A stretch of 29,765 bases of DNA from Gammaproteobacteria bacterium UBA4475 (lineage in GTDB: Bacteria; Pseudomonadota; Gammaproteobacteria; Pseudomonadales; Azotimanducaceae), in NCBI GenBank assembly GCA_002389265.1, contig DGOD01000303.1, forward strand, positions 1 through 29,765. Reading direction: 5' to 3'. This document shows positions 16,200 to 24,161 of the stretch, one piece after another; positions within the stretch are counted from its first letter, which is position 1; every line of letters starts with the position of its first letter. The notes beneath the pieces are model-generated. The model made no database searches. It saw only the letters and a program-made list of their open reading frames with translations, and was not told the origin of the DNA. The position numbers and the translations under genes were made by a program.

Positions 16200-17798
16200 C
16201 TAAAATACAGCTGGCTGATCGAACTCACCCCATGCTTCCTTGAGCACTTTTACCATTTCTCCAACCGTACAGTACGCATGAGCGCACTCAATTAAAATCG
16301 GCATGAGGTTGATATCCTTTTCTCCGGCTGAGTGCTGAAGTTTCGCAAGCAGTTTCTGCACAGCATCTTGATCACGTTCCTTCTTCACCGATTCCAGACG
16401 CTGGATTTGACGCTGATAGTTGTCGTCGTTCATCTCATAAGCCTGCACCTCTGGTACGGGCTCTTCTGTTTGGAATTTGTTGACGCCGACGATGGGACGC
16501 TCTCCCGATTCAATTCTTTTCTGCAAGCTGTAGGCCTCTTCCGCAATCAGTGTCTGTACGTAACCATCTGCGACCGCCACCGCCATGCCGCCATGGCTCT
16601 CGATATCTGCCATGATCTCCCTGATTTGCTGCTCCATTGCGTCTGTTAAGGCTTCCACATAATAGGAGCCACCAAGCGGATCTACAACGCGTGCGACACC
16701 TGTTTCGTAGGCGAGAACCTGCTGAGTACGGAGGGCCATTGTGGTCGACTCTTCTGAAGGCAAGGCGAATGGTTCATCCCATGCAGCAGTGAACATCGAC
16801 TGGACGCCGCCAAGCACTGAGGCCATGGCTTCGTAGGCAACGCGAACCTGATTATTTTTCGCCTGTGGTCCATACAGGGAAGCGCCGCCACATACACAGC
16901 CAAATCTAAACATCGCTGAACGCTCATCTTTCGCGCCAAAGCGTTCACGCACGATGGACGCCCATATCCGACGCCCCGCTCGGTACTTAGCAACTTCTTC
17001 GAAAAAATCGCTGTGTGTATAGAAAAAGAAGGATATCTGCGGAGCAAATTCGTCAATTGTCATTTTACCGCGTGACGTGACCTCATCACAGTAGGCGATA
17101 CCATCCGCCAAAGTGAACGCCATTTCCTGGACTGCGCTTGCCCCGGCATCACGAAAGTGAGCACCGGCAACTGAAATTGCATTAAAGCGCGGAATTTCGG
17201 CCGCACAAAACTCGATGGTATCTGCGATGAGGCGCATTGACGGCTCGGGGGGCCAGATCCAGGTACCACGAGAGGCATATTCTTTGAGAACGTCGTTTTG
17301 TATTGTGCCACGGAGTTTTTCGCGCGCGATCCCCTTGCGATCTGCCACTGCTACGTAAAACGCCAGAATAATTGCTGCGGTGCCATTAATCGTGAAACTG
17401 GTGCTAATTTTATCCAGTGGAATTTGATCGAACAGAATCTCGGCATCACGGAGTGTGTCGAGTGCGACACCAACTCGGCCAACCTCTCCTTCAACTTCCG
17501 GATCGTCGGAATCGTAGCCACACTGCGTCGGTAAATCCAGTGCGACTGAAAGCCCTGTGCCGCCGGCTGACAAAAGATACTGGTATCGTTGATTCGACTC
17601 CTCTGCAGTGCCGAAGCCCGAATACTGCCGGAAGGTCCATAAACGGTGCCTGTAACCTGTTGGGAAGTTGCCTCGCGTGTAGGGGTAACTCCCAGGACTC
17701 CCGATAGCATCTAGTTGTGGTAGATCGTTCTCATTATAAACGGCTGCTACCGCGATACCTGCATCAGTGTGCGTTAACGATTTTTTTTCCTCTGCCAC
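16200..17798 (-). CDS. B12-dependent acyl-CoA mutase, large subunit (methylmalonyl-CoA mutase family)
   Basis: This 532-residue protein is the catalytic TIM-barrel part of a methylmalonyl-CoA mutase-family enzyme, without the C-terminal B12 domain. With a constant offset of 30 from Propionibacterium methylmalonyl-CoA mutase, Tyr59 (RQY) matches Tyr89, Gln167 (TIQND) matches Gln197, Arg177 (ASRGTW) matches Arg207 and His214 matches His244. Residue 213 is Ala where the reference has Tyr243, and FAPQISFF has Gln254 in place of Arg283. Isobutyryl- and hydroxyisobutyryl-CoA mutases have Gln at the Arg207 position, so this enzyme probably binds a carboxylated acyl-CoA, with extra room in the pocket. 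Translation starts at GTG 17798, with AAGGA 7 bases upstream; a nearby ATG is out of frame. Partners are the B12 subunit and MeaB downstream. Confidence 0.92.
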   Translation of the reverse strand: MAEEKKSLTHTDAGIAVAAVYNENDLPQLDAIGSPGSYPYTRGNFPTGYRHRLWTFRQYSGFGTAEESNQRYQYLLSAGGTGLSVALDLPTQCGYDSDDPEVEGEVGRVGVALDTLRDAEILFDQIPLDKISTSFTINGTAAIILAFYVAVADRKGIAREKLRGTIQNDVLKEYASRGTWIWPPEPSMRLIADTIEFCAAEIPRFNAISVAGAHFRDAGASAVQEMAFTLADGIAYCDEVTSRGKMTIDEFAPQISFFFYTHSDFFEEVAKYRAGRRIWASIVRERFGAKDERSAMFRFGCVCGGASLYGPQAKNNQVRVAYEAMASVLGGVQSMFTAAWDEPFALPSEESTTMALRTQQVLAYETGVARVVDPLGGSYYVEALTDAMEQQIREIMADIESHGGMAVAVADGYVQTLIAEEAYSLQKRIESGERPIVGVNKFQTEEPVPEVQAYEMNDDNYQRQIQRLESVKKERDQDAVQKLLAKLQHSAGEKDINLMPILIECAHAYCTVGEMVKVLKEAWGEFDQPAVF

Positions 17799-17886
17799 AG
17801 TTCATTCCTTATTAACGGTCAAAAGACAGACTGACAAGTAATCTCTCAGTAATAAGTAAAACGTGCTATATTTTTCTTAATACGGT

Positions 17887-18684
17887 TCAGTCTCGACGTT
17901 TTGTTCCGAGCCTTTCGGCAGCTTGCCAGTGCTCATCGGCAACCCACAGGTGAGCGAAATGCCTTACTGCGTCCTGTTCGAGATGTCGATGAACCCTTGG
18001 TCGAGCAGCCTTTACAACTGACTTTATCGAACGTGCGGCATCCCCTGACAGCTCAGCAAAGCTGGCCGCAAGATCACGCCAAGCGTCGTCAAACTGCTCT
18101 CGTGGCGCAGTGTACTCCACCAACCCAAGGCTGAGTGCCTCAGGTGCGCTGAGTCGTCGCCCTGTGCCGATCAGGGCAAGAGCTTGTGCGGGACCCACCA
18201 ATTCGACCAGCCGTTCTCCGCCTCCCCAAGCAGGCATGATAGCGAGCTTGGCTTGGGTAAAACCAATTGTTGCATCCTCGACCATTATTCGAATGTCGGC
18301 GGCCACTGCGACCTCAGCTCCACCGCCCAAAGCATGGCCATTGACGGCAGCGATTACCGGTAGCTCAAAGTCCGCGAACCGGTCTAGCAATCGACGCATT
18401 GTTGTAGCCATTGCTACCGCACCCTGCTGGTCGCGAATAGCGGAAAGCTCCTTAAGATCTCCGCCTGAGATAAAAGCGCGATCTCCGGCTCCCCGAATGA
18501 CCAGCACTCGTACATCGCTTTGAGATACTTTTGTCAGTGCCAACTCCAACTCTGACATGGTGATCAGACTGATGGCATTGCGAGCATGAGGCCGATTGAT
18601 AATGATTGATGCAATCCCGTCAGCAATTTCTACCGAGGTCTCTTTATCAGACGACTCGGCTGGCGTTGGTTCAGATTGTGACAT
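17887..18684 (-). CDS. Crotonase-family protein, possibly ECHDC1-like acyl-CoA decarboxylase
   Basis: A 265-residue crotonase-fold protein with the oxyanion-hole segments FISGGDLKEL and ALGGGAEVAVAADIR. Of the two catalytic Glu of enoyl-CoA hydratase, the first (Glu144, in GGGAE) is kept, while the second (Glu164, usually in a QPE or PE motif) is Gln in IGFTQAKL. The segment IMPAWGGGERLVELVG resembles the IIPSWGG..RLVEIIG stretch I recall for mammalian ECHDC1, a methyl/ethylmalonyl-CoA decarboxylase. Together with an Arg207-type mutase, a role on alkylmalonyl-CoA is plausible, but an atypical hydratase is the alternative. The ATG has AGGAG upstream. It lies 88 bases before the mutase gene on the same strand. 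Confidence 0.82.
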   Translation of the reverse strand: MSQSEPTPAESSDKETSVEIADGIASIIINRPHARNAISLITMSELELALTKVSQSDVRVLVIRGAGDRAFISGGDLKELSAIRDQQGAVAMATTMRRLLDRFADFELPVIAAVNGHALGGGAEVAVAADIRIMVEDATIGFTQAKLAIMPAWGGGERLVELVGPAQALALIGTGRRLSAPEALSLGLVEYTAPREQFDDAWRDLAASFAELSGDAARSIKSVVKAARPRVHRHLEQDAVRHFAHLWVADEHWQAAERLGTKRRD

Positions 18685-18810
18685 CGTGGCTCCTATGCGA
18701 TGATTCGATGAGCAGCAAGTAGCTGCTGAGCACCAGTCTATGAAGTACCGTACATTGACAGCAATTCTCCCGCATATGCCGCAGGGGTAGTGCTACTAAT
18801 AACATTTGGG

Positions 18811-19467
18811 CTAGCAGACGACGGCCTGGAGATCGACGTCCATCATTGCAGGTTTGGTCTCCTGGAACGACTGTCTATTTTCAAGAGCACCAATGAATGT
18901 TTCCAAGTCTCGGCGGTCGTGCCGCCACCGCAGAACCTCCAGATCCGGTGCAAAGTCGTTTGATATCAAAAAATCAAACACTAGTACCGTCGAACCTACG
19001 GCGATATCACCTACTGTAATGGCATCTCCGACAGCAGGGCAGCGGCCACAGACAAGTCGATCAATCTCATCCAGACCTTTCCGGACCTTGCGCGTTTGCC
19101 GAGAGACCCAATCTTCGCTGGGGTACGAGCGCTTAAGTTCGAACGTAATTTGGTGGACAGCCTCCATCACCCGCTCGCCCAGCATCTGGAGTAACTTAGC
19201 CCCGAGGATGCCATCCACATCCGTAGGCAACAGCGGAGGCTCCGGATAACGAAGTTCCAGCCACTCCAAGATATAGGTCGAATCATATATCGCCTTGCCA
19301 GTATCCAGCACCAGTATCGGAAGCTGCTCTAGTGGGCTATAATCAACCGTACAGGTTGTGTCACCCCACGGCTGGTCGTAATACGTCTCAAATGCTATTT
19401 GCTTCTCTTTGAGTGCTATCGCAATTTTCCGCCCGTATGGGCTCGGTGGTGCGTTAATTAATCTCAC
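18811..19467 (-). CDS. Glutathione S-transferase family protein
   Basis: This 218-residue protein has an N-terminal thioredoxin fold starting MRLINAPPSPYGRKIAIAL, with Ser9 as the likely glutathione-activating residue. The cis-proline loop QLPILV and the glutathione-contact motif YDSTYILEWL follow at about 61-71, then an all-helical C-terminal domain. Translation starts at GTG 19467 with GAGGAA 8 bases upstream. In catabolic clusters such proteins often isomerise or detoxify reactive intermediates such as epoxides or unsaturated acids. Which applies here is not visible. It lies 126 bases before the crotonase gene and is preceded by a 276-base non-coding stretch, so it may head a transcript running through the B12 genes. 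Confidence 0.85.
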   Translation of the reverse strand: MRLINAPPSPYGRKIAIALKEKQIAFETYYDQPWGDTTCTVDYSPLEQLPILVLDTGKAIYDSTYILEWLELRYPEPPLLPTDVDGILGAKLLQMLGERVMEAVHQITFELKRSYPSEDWVSRQTRKVRKGLDEIDRLVCGRCPAVGDAITVGDIAVGSTVLVFDFLISNDFAPDLEVLRWRHDRRDLETFIGALENRQSFQETKPAMMDVDLQAVVC

Positions 19468-19728
19468 AGCACTGTTCCTCGCAGAGGCTTAAGTAAGCGA
19501 CAACGCTTCTACAGCGTTTCTCTTTTCTGCGTCTGACATACGGTTTCCAACGTGGACTGGAGTAACCTTGATGGAGATTTTCACCGTTGCAATTCCATTC
19601 CCCACGTTCTCGCTCGTTTTCCTGCGACTGAGTGCGGAATTTTATCTCATCGCTCAGACGGTTCACAAATTGATTTCTTGAAGATATTGTTCGGGAATAA
19701 CGCATAGTTGGCTTCTTGCGCGCCAATG

Positions 19729-19749
19729 ATTATATTCTCTTGATCAAGA
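19729..19749 (-). promoter_or_regulatory. Possible promoter/operator for the GST-to-B12 gene block
   Basis: A consensus -10 hexamer, TATAAT, reads on the minus strand at 19729-19734. Just upstream, TCTTGATCAAGA at 19738-19749 is a perfect 12-bp palindrome overlapping the stop codon of the hydrolase gene. No good -35 hexamer lies at 17 bases, so an activator bound at the palindrome could be needed. A transcript from here would have a leader of about 255 bases before the GST start, in which no structured RNA family was recognised. Confidence 0.35.
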
Positions 19750-20673
19750 TCGTCTCATTTTCGACGACCTGCAGGCATCGGCGATATCCTGACCCACCGC
19801 TGCAAGCTCTTCCTGCGCTGGCTCCAAGAGGTTATGTAGACGAACAAAACCGTGAGTTAACCCGGCGAGACAACGTTCGGTCACCGGAATTTTTGCCGCT
19901 CGCAGCTTAGCCGCGTAGGCCGAACCTTCAGCCGACAACACGTCATACTCTGCAGTCACCACCACAGCCGGAGGCATGGAGCCCAAATCCTCGGCTCTCA
20001 AGGGGGAGATGTCGGGATGCGTCCAGTCGACGTGCGGCGCGTAATGACCAAAAAACCATTCCATATCTTTCTTGGTCAATGGCAAGCCTTCACCATGCTG
20101 ACGGTAGCTGTCGTTATCGAAATCAGAATCAGCAATAGGATAATAAAGTACCTGCAAAGCAAGCGGAACAGTCTCACACAGTTTTCTTGCGATAACAGTA
20201 GCCAGATTGGCCCCCGCGCTATCGCCGGCTATGATCAGCGGCAGGTCGGCCCCCATACCAAGCCTGTCCTGCACAGCCCAGCGCAGCACATCCTCGGCGT
20301 CTTCGAGTGCTGCGGGGAATGGATATTCCGGTGCGAGTCGATAGTCGGGCAACAGGAGAGCACAGCCTGATGCTGCGGCCAGCGCACGGGCGTATGCGTC
20401 GAAGTCATCGGTTGCGCCCAGAACCCAGCCACCGCCGTGCAGATAGACGATTAGACCGACGGGTGCAGAGAGCGGAACAAGAAGTCGCGCATTAAGCACT
20501 CCGCCGCGAGTGGGTATTTCGATGTCTTGTACCTTCTCCATCTCCGGACCCGACCCCAGCGCATCTCTTCTAGCAGCCAAATTCGCCCGAGCCTCTTCCG
20601 GCGAGCCCTCTGAAATTGCGGGCGCATCAGCCATATTTTCTAACATCGCGTCAATGAATGGGTGCAATGGCAT
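19744..20673 (-). CDS. Alpha/beta hydrolase, HSL-family esterase
   Basis: A 309-residue hormone-sensitive-lipase-type esterase. The oxyanion motif HGGGW is at 79-83, and the triad is Ser152 (GDSAG), Asp244 (EYDVL) and His274 (GLTHGF). The frame extends 29 codons upstream, but the ATG at 20673 is chosen because it has GGGA upstream and because MPLHPFIDAML is the usual family N-terminus. Enzymes of this type hydrolyse short or cyclic esters. Beside a Baeyer-Villiger-type monooxygenase and an aldehyde dehydrogenase, it would split the ester or lactone that the monooxygenase forms. It lies 105 bases after the aldehyde dehydrogenase gene. Confidence 0.92.
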   Translation of the reverse strand: MPLHPFIDAMLENMADAPAISEGSPEEARANLAARRDALGSGPEMEKVQDIEIPTRGGVLNARLLVPLSAPVGLIVYLHGGGWVLGATDDFDAYARALAAASGCALLLPDYRLAPEYPFPAALEDAEDVLRWAVQDRLGMGADLPLIIAGDSAGANLATVIARKLCETVPLALQVLYYPIADSDFDNDSYRQHGEGLPLTKKDMEWFFGHYAPHVDWTHPDISPLRAEDLGSMPPAVVVTAEYDVLSAEGSAYAAKLRAAKIPVTERCLAGLTHGFVRLHNLLEPAQEELAAVGQDIADACRSSKMRRS

Positions 20674-20705
20674 GTTATAGTCCCTTTTGATTTCGATCGT
20701 CGGAG

Positions 20706-20729
20706 TCCACAGTCTACCTTTCCTGTGGA
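20706..20729 (-). promoter_or_regulatory. Intercistronic stem-loop upstream of the esterase gene
   Basis: TCCACAG at 20706-20712 and CTGTGGA at 20723-20729 form a perfect 7-bp stem with a 10-base loop, about 32 bases upstream of the esterase ATG. There is no T-tract after it in the minus direction, so it is not a standard terminator. It may be an mRNA processing or stability element between the aldehyde dehydrogenase and esterase genes, or an operator dyad. Confidence 0.3.
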
Positions 20730-20778
20730 TTAGACGATGGTCTTGTGATCTAGCGCACAAACTCTGGACAACACTAAA

Positions 20779-22263
20779 TTACCCATAGGGCTTTCCGAAC
20801 GTAGGTGGCGGGGTATCACTCAATGAAAGCCAAACACTCTTGGTTTGCAAATACTCCCGTATCGCTTCCGAACCGTTTTCACGGCCTATACCGCTCTGCT
20901 TATAACCCCCAAAGGGCGACATGTAACTGACTTGTCGATAGGTGTTTATGTAGACAGACCCCGCTTGTAGTCGATTCGATACCCGGATGGCGCGACGGGT
21001 GTTCTCAGTGAAGATACCGGCGCCCAGTCCAAACGCCGAATCGTTGGCAATATGGACGGCATCATCCTCATCCTTGAATTTCAGACAGCACACAACCGGC
21101 CCAAAAATCTCCTCTCTAGCAACACGCATATTGTTAGTAACGTCACCCAAAATGGTTGGTTCGATAAAGTAGCCACCGACACATCCAGGTCGCTTGGAAG
21201 CCACACCACCGGCAACAACTGTGGCTCCTTCTTCTTTGGCAATTTGAAGATATTTCATTGCATTGTCATACTGCGGACGTCCACCCATGGGACCGATGTC
21301 TGTCTCAGGGTCAGAGGGATCCCCAATTTTTACGTTAGATAGCAGGCCTTCAATCTTGTTGAGAAATACACCGTAAACGGTTTCATGCACCAAAATACGC
21401 GAACAAGCGATACAAGCTTGCCCGGATGCGGTGAACATCCCCATGACGACGCTGCTGGCTGCATTGTCGAGATCAGCATCATCAAATACTATAGCTGGAG
21501 ATTTTCCTCCGAGCTCAAGTGTGACCGGCTTAAAACCACTCGCAGCAGCCATGTAGACAGCTCGTCCAGCCACGTCACCCCCAGTAAACGCTATCTTCGC
21601 CACCTTCGGATGTGCAACTAGATGCTCGCCCACTTCAGCTCCAGTTCCGGTAATAACGTTGACGACACCTGGAGGAAACCCGGCCTCCGTAAACAGAGCC
21701 GCCAACTCAAGAGTTGCTACGGAAGCAAGCTCATGCGGCTTGATGACAAAAGTGTTTCCAGCGGCAAGTCCAGGCGCCAACTTCCAAATAACCAGCAATA
21801 AAGGGGCGTTCCAGGGTATTAGGGCCGCGACCACGCCGTAAGGCTCATGGCGCGTGTAGTTGAAATGGTTCTGTTTTTCCAGCGGCGGAACCGCCCCCTC
21901 TATTTTATCGGCCAATCCACCGAAGTACCTGAAGAAACCCGAAAGATAGACGACGGCGTTCTTTACGTCCGTTATGGCGCGTCCGTTATCGTTGGTCTCC
22001 AGTGCTGCAAGCCTGTCTGCATTGGCCTCGAGAAGATCCCCCATCCGCCACAAAAGGTTGCCCCGGGCTGAGGCCGTCATCGTTGACCAAGGCCCACCCT
22101 CGAATGCCTGAGAAGCCGCCTCAACAGCGGCGTCTACATCGTCAGGGCCGCTCCTTGCTATCGTAGCCCATGGCTTTCGCGTATAAGGATTTTCAGTTTC
22201 CAGCGACTCACCGGCAATGGTGTCTGTCCAAGCCCCATCGACGTAGTTCTTATAAACTATCAT
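20779..22263 (-). CDS. Aldehyde dehydrogenase, NAD(P)-dependent
   Basis: A 494-residue aldehyde dehydrogenase of normal length. IPWNAP with Asn152, FTGG at 226-229, Glu250 in TLELGGKSPAIVF and the nucleophile Cys284 in SGQACIACSR are the family landmarks; FGGYKQSGIGRENG lies near the C-terminus. It oxidises an aldehyde to the acid. In this cluster the aldehyde would come from the alcohol released when the esterase cleaves a Baeyer-Villiger ester. The ATG at 22263 has AAGG upstream. The gene follows the monooxygenase gene by 215 bases containing two stem-loops, so its level may be set separately from the monooxygenase. Confidence 0.95.
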   Translation of the reverse strand: MIVYKNYVDGAWTDTIAGESLETENPYTRKPWATIARSGPDDVDAAVEAASQAFEGGPWSTMTASARGNLLWRMGDLLEANADRLAALETNDNGRAITDVKNAVVYLSGFFRYFGGLADKIEGAVPPLEKQNHFNYTRHEPYGVVAALIPWNAPLLLVIWKLAPGLAAGNTFVIKPHELASVATLELAALFTEAGFPPGVVNVITGTGAEVGEHLVAHPKVAKIAFTGGDVAGRAVYMAAASGFKPVTLELGGKSPAIVFDDADLDNAASSVVMGMFTASGQACIACSRILVHETVYGVFLNKIEGLLSNVKIGDPSDPETDIGPMGGRPQYDNAMKYLQIAKEEGATVVAGGVASKRPGCVGGYFIEPTILGDVTNNMRVAREEIFGPVVCCLKFKDEDDAVHIANDSAFGLGAGIFTENTRRAIRVSNRLQAGSVYINTYRQVSYMSPFGGYKQSGIGRENGSEAIREYLQTKSVWLSLSDTPPPTFGKPYG

Positions 22264-22393
22264 GATACAATACCTTGTGGCTTTCTCCGCCGAGTCGGCC
22301 GATCATTTGAATTATGCTATCAGCTCGCTGAGGCAGTTGTTAAAGTGGCAAGACGCTGGTTGTTCTTTGTCCTGCCTTTATTTTTCAATTCGC

Positions 22394-22449
22394 TGATCCC
22401 GCAGGCTATCAAGGGATCATTTTTCATATAAAATACTAGCCGTAGCTAG
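22394..22449 (-). terminator. Two stem-loops between monooxygenase and aldehyde dehydrogenase genes
   Basis: On the minus strand, CTAGC-TACG-GCTAG (22436-22449) is a 5-bp stem closed by a C(UACG)G tetraloop, an unusually stable type, followed by TATTTTATAT. It begins about 29 bases past the monooxygenase stop and looks like a weak intrinsic terminator. Next to it, TGATCCC (22394-22400) and GGGATCA (22413-22419) form a 7-bp stem followed by TTTTT on the plus strand. The pair may act as a two-way terminator or partial read-through point. Confidence 0.45.
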
Positions 22450-22478
22450 AAAACCCAGAATTTTGTAGCCTGCTTTGC

Positions 22479-24161
22479 CTAGGGTCTAGACACCTTAACC
22501 TCGTGCTTCATATCGCCTGGTCGGTGCGTCTTGTCGGCGAAATGGAATCCACGATAGCTCTGCGCAGCAACACCGTCACAGATCTTACGATATGCTACGA
22601 GACCTCCGGCAAAGGGCATAAACACTCGCGGCTTTCCAGGAACGTTGGCGCCAAGAAACCAGGAGTTCGCCTTCATCAATAACGAGTCCTTGGCGAGATC
22701 ATAGGTGTATTTGACCCACTCGACCTCGGCATCCACATTCGCCTCGACTTCCGCTAATTCCGACCCGCGCATGTGATCCAGCAGATCGGCGATCCACTCC
22801 ACGTGCTGCTCAATTGAGGTGATCATGTTGGTCAGTACTGACGGGCTGCCCGGCCCGGTGATAGTGAATAAGTTGGGAAAGCCCTCGATCGCGATGCCGA
22901 GATAAGTGGATGGTCCGTCAGCCCATTTGTCGCGCAGACTACGGCCGTTACGCCCTTCGATATCGATTGCTAGCAATGCGCCTGTCATCGCATCAAACCC
23001 CACCGCGAGCACAAGCGCATCGAGATCATGACGCCCCTTCTTCGTCACGACCCCCTTGGCATCAATATGGTCGATCGGGTTGACACTAACATCGACGAGC
23101 TCGACATTATCACGGTTGAATGTTTCATAAAAGTCCGTGTCGAGGCAGATGCGCCGACCGGCAAAGGGAAAGCTGCGTGGCTTCAACTTTTCTGCCGTCT
23201 TCGGGTCCTTAACTAGTTCATCGATCTTTTCGTGAGCGAGCTTAGCGATCTCGTCATTCGCCTCCTGATTGATCAGCAGGTCGCCGAACTCACCGAACAT
23301 ATCGAGGCCGCCGCGTTCCCACGCGTCTTCGAACCGGCGTCGCCGTTCTTGCTCATCCATATCCAAGGTTTTGCGATCCGTGAGGGGACGCAAGTGTCCT
23401 GCCGGATGATTCCTAGCCTCGCTCCTCCGCTCCGCATAGCGCTGCTTTGTCTCTTCGACAATTTTAGAATCCAGCCTCTGATTACGCGCAGGCAAGGTAT
23501 AGCTTGGTGTGCGCTGGAAAACGAGGACCCTGCCTGCTTCCTTGGCGATTTCGGGAAGTGCCTGGATACCGGATGACCCGGTGCCGATCAGACCAACCGT
23601 CTTCCCCTCGAAAGACACGTCATTATGTGGCCAGACCGAGGTGTAGTACAGTTCGCCCTCAAAATCCTCGATACCTGGAATTTCGGGTGCCTTGGGAGTC
23701 GAAAGGACACCGGTTGCCATCACGACATATTGTGCCGTGGAAACGTCTCCCGCAGATGTCGTCACATGCCAGCAGGAATTCTCTTCATCAAAACGCATCT
23801 TGGAAATTTCGGTTTCGAACCGGATGTCTTTTTCAAGATCCAGCTCTTTTGCAACGAACTCGGCATAGGCAAGAATTTCCGGCTGCGAAGCGTATTTCTC
23901 TGACCAAGTCCATGCCTGCTGGAGCTCGTCAGAAAAGCCATAAGAATAGTCGAGGCTTACGACATCGCAGCGGGCACCCGGATAACGGTTCCAGTACCAT
24001 GTTCCGCCCACGCTCTTCGCGCGATCGAACGCCTTGACGCTAAAGCCCATTTCACGAAGCTTGTAGAGCATGTACATCCCGCCGAAGCCGGCACCGACGA
24101 TTATTGCGTCAAGCATCTCGGTGTTTGGGTTACCGTCGACCTTGCTCATGTTATTCACCAT
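22479..24161 (-). CDS. Flavin monooxygenase, Baeyer-Villiger type
   Basis: A 560-residue class B flavoprotein monooxygenase. The FAD-binding GAGFGG is at 23-28, then GGTWYWNRYPGARCD at 52-66 and the NADPH-binding GTGSSG at 193-198. FPFAGRRICLDTDFYETFN carries the Arg that stabilises the peroxyflavin in phenylacetone monooxygenase. The Baeyer-Villiger fingerprint FxGxxxHxxxWP appears at 167-178, with Tyr173 in place of His. It would insert oxygen beside a ketone carbonyl, giving an ester or lactone, with FAD, NADPH and O2 in the cytoplasm. The ATG at 24161 has GGAG a few bases upstream; a second Met lies four codons later. It is the first gene of the long minus-strand run, followed by aldehyde dehydrogenase and esterase genes that fit the same chemistry. 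Confidence 0.92.
   Translation of the reverse strand: MVNNMSKVDGNPNTEMLDAIIVGAGFGGMYMLYKLREMGFSVKAFDRAKSVGGTWYWNRYPGARCDVVSLDYSYGFSDELQQAWTWSEKYASQPEILAYAEFVAKELDLEKDIRFETEISKMRFDEENSCWHVTTSAGDVSTAQYVVMATGVLSTPKAPEIPGIEDFEGELYYTSVWPHNDVSFEGKTVGLIGTGSSGIQALPEIAKEAGRVLVFQRTPSYTLPARNQRLDSKIVEETKQRYAERRSEARNHPAGHLRPLTDRKTLDMDEQERRRRFEDAWERGGLDMFGEFGDLLINQEANDEIAKLAHEKIDELVKDPKTAEKLKPRSFPFAGRRICLDTDFYETFNRDNVELVDVSVNPIDHIDAKGVVTKKGRHDLDALVLAVGFDAMTGALLAIDIEGRNGRSLRDKWADGPSTYLGIAIEGFPNLFTITGPGSPSVLTNMITSIEQHVEWIADLLDHMRGSELAEVEANVDAEVEWVKYTYDLAKDSLLMKANSWFLGANVPGKPRVFMPFAGGLVAYRKICDGVAAQSYRGFHFADKTHRPGDMKHEVKVSRP

Noticed and set aside
19454..19726. 90-codon minus-strand frame between the GST and esterase genes
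   Set aside because: It has only a rare TTG start and a basic, low-complexity composition, overlaps the GST start and shows no family motif. It is more likely leader sequence.
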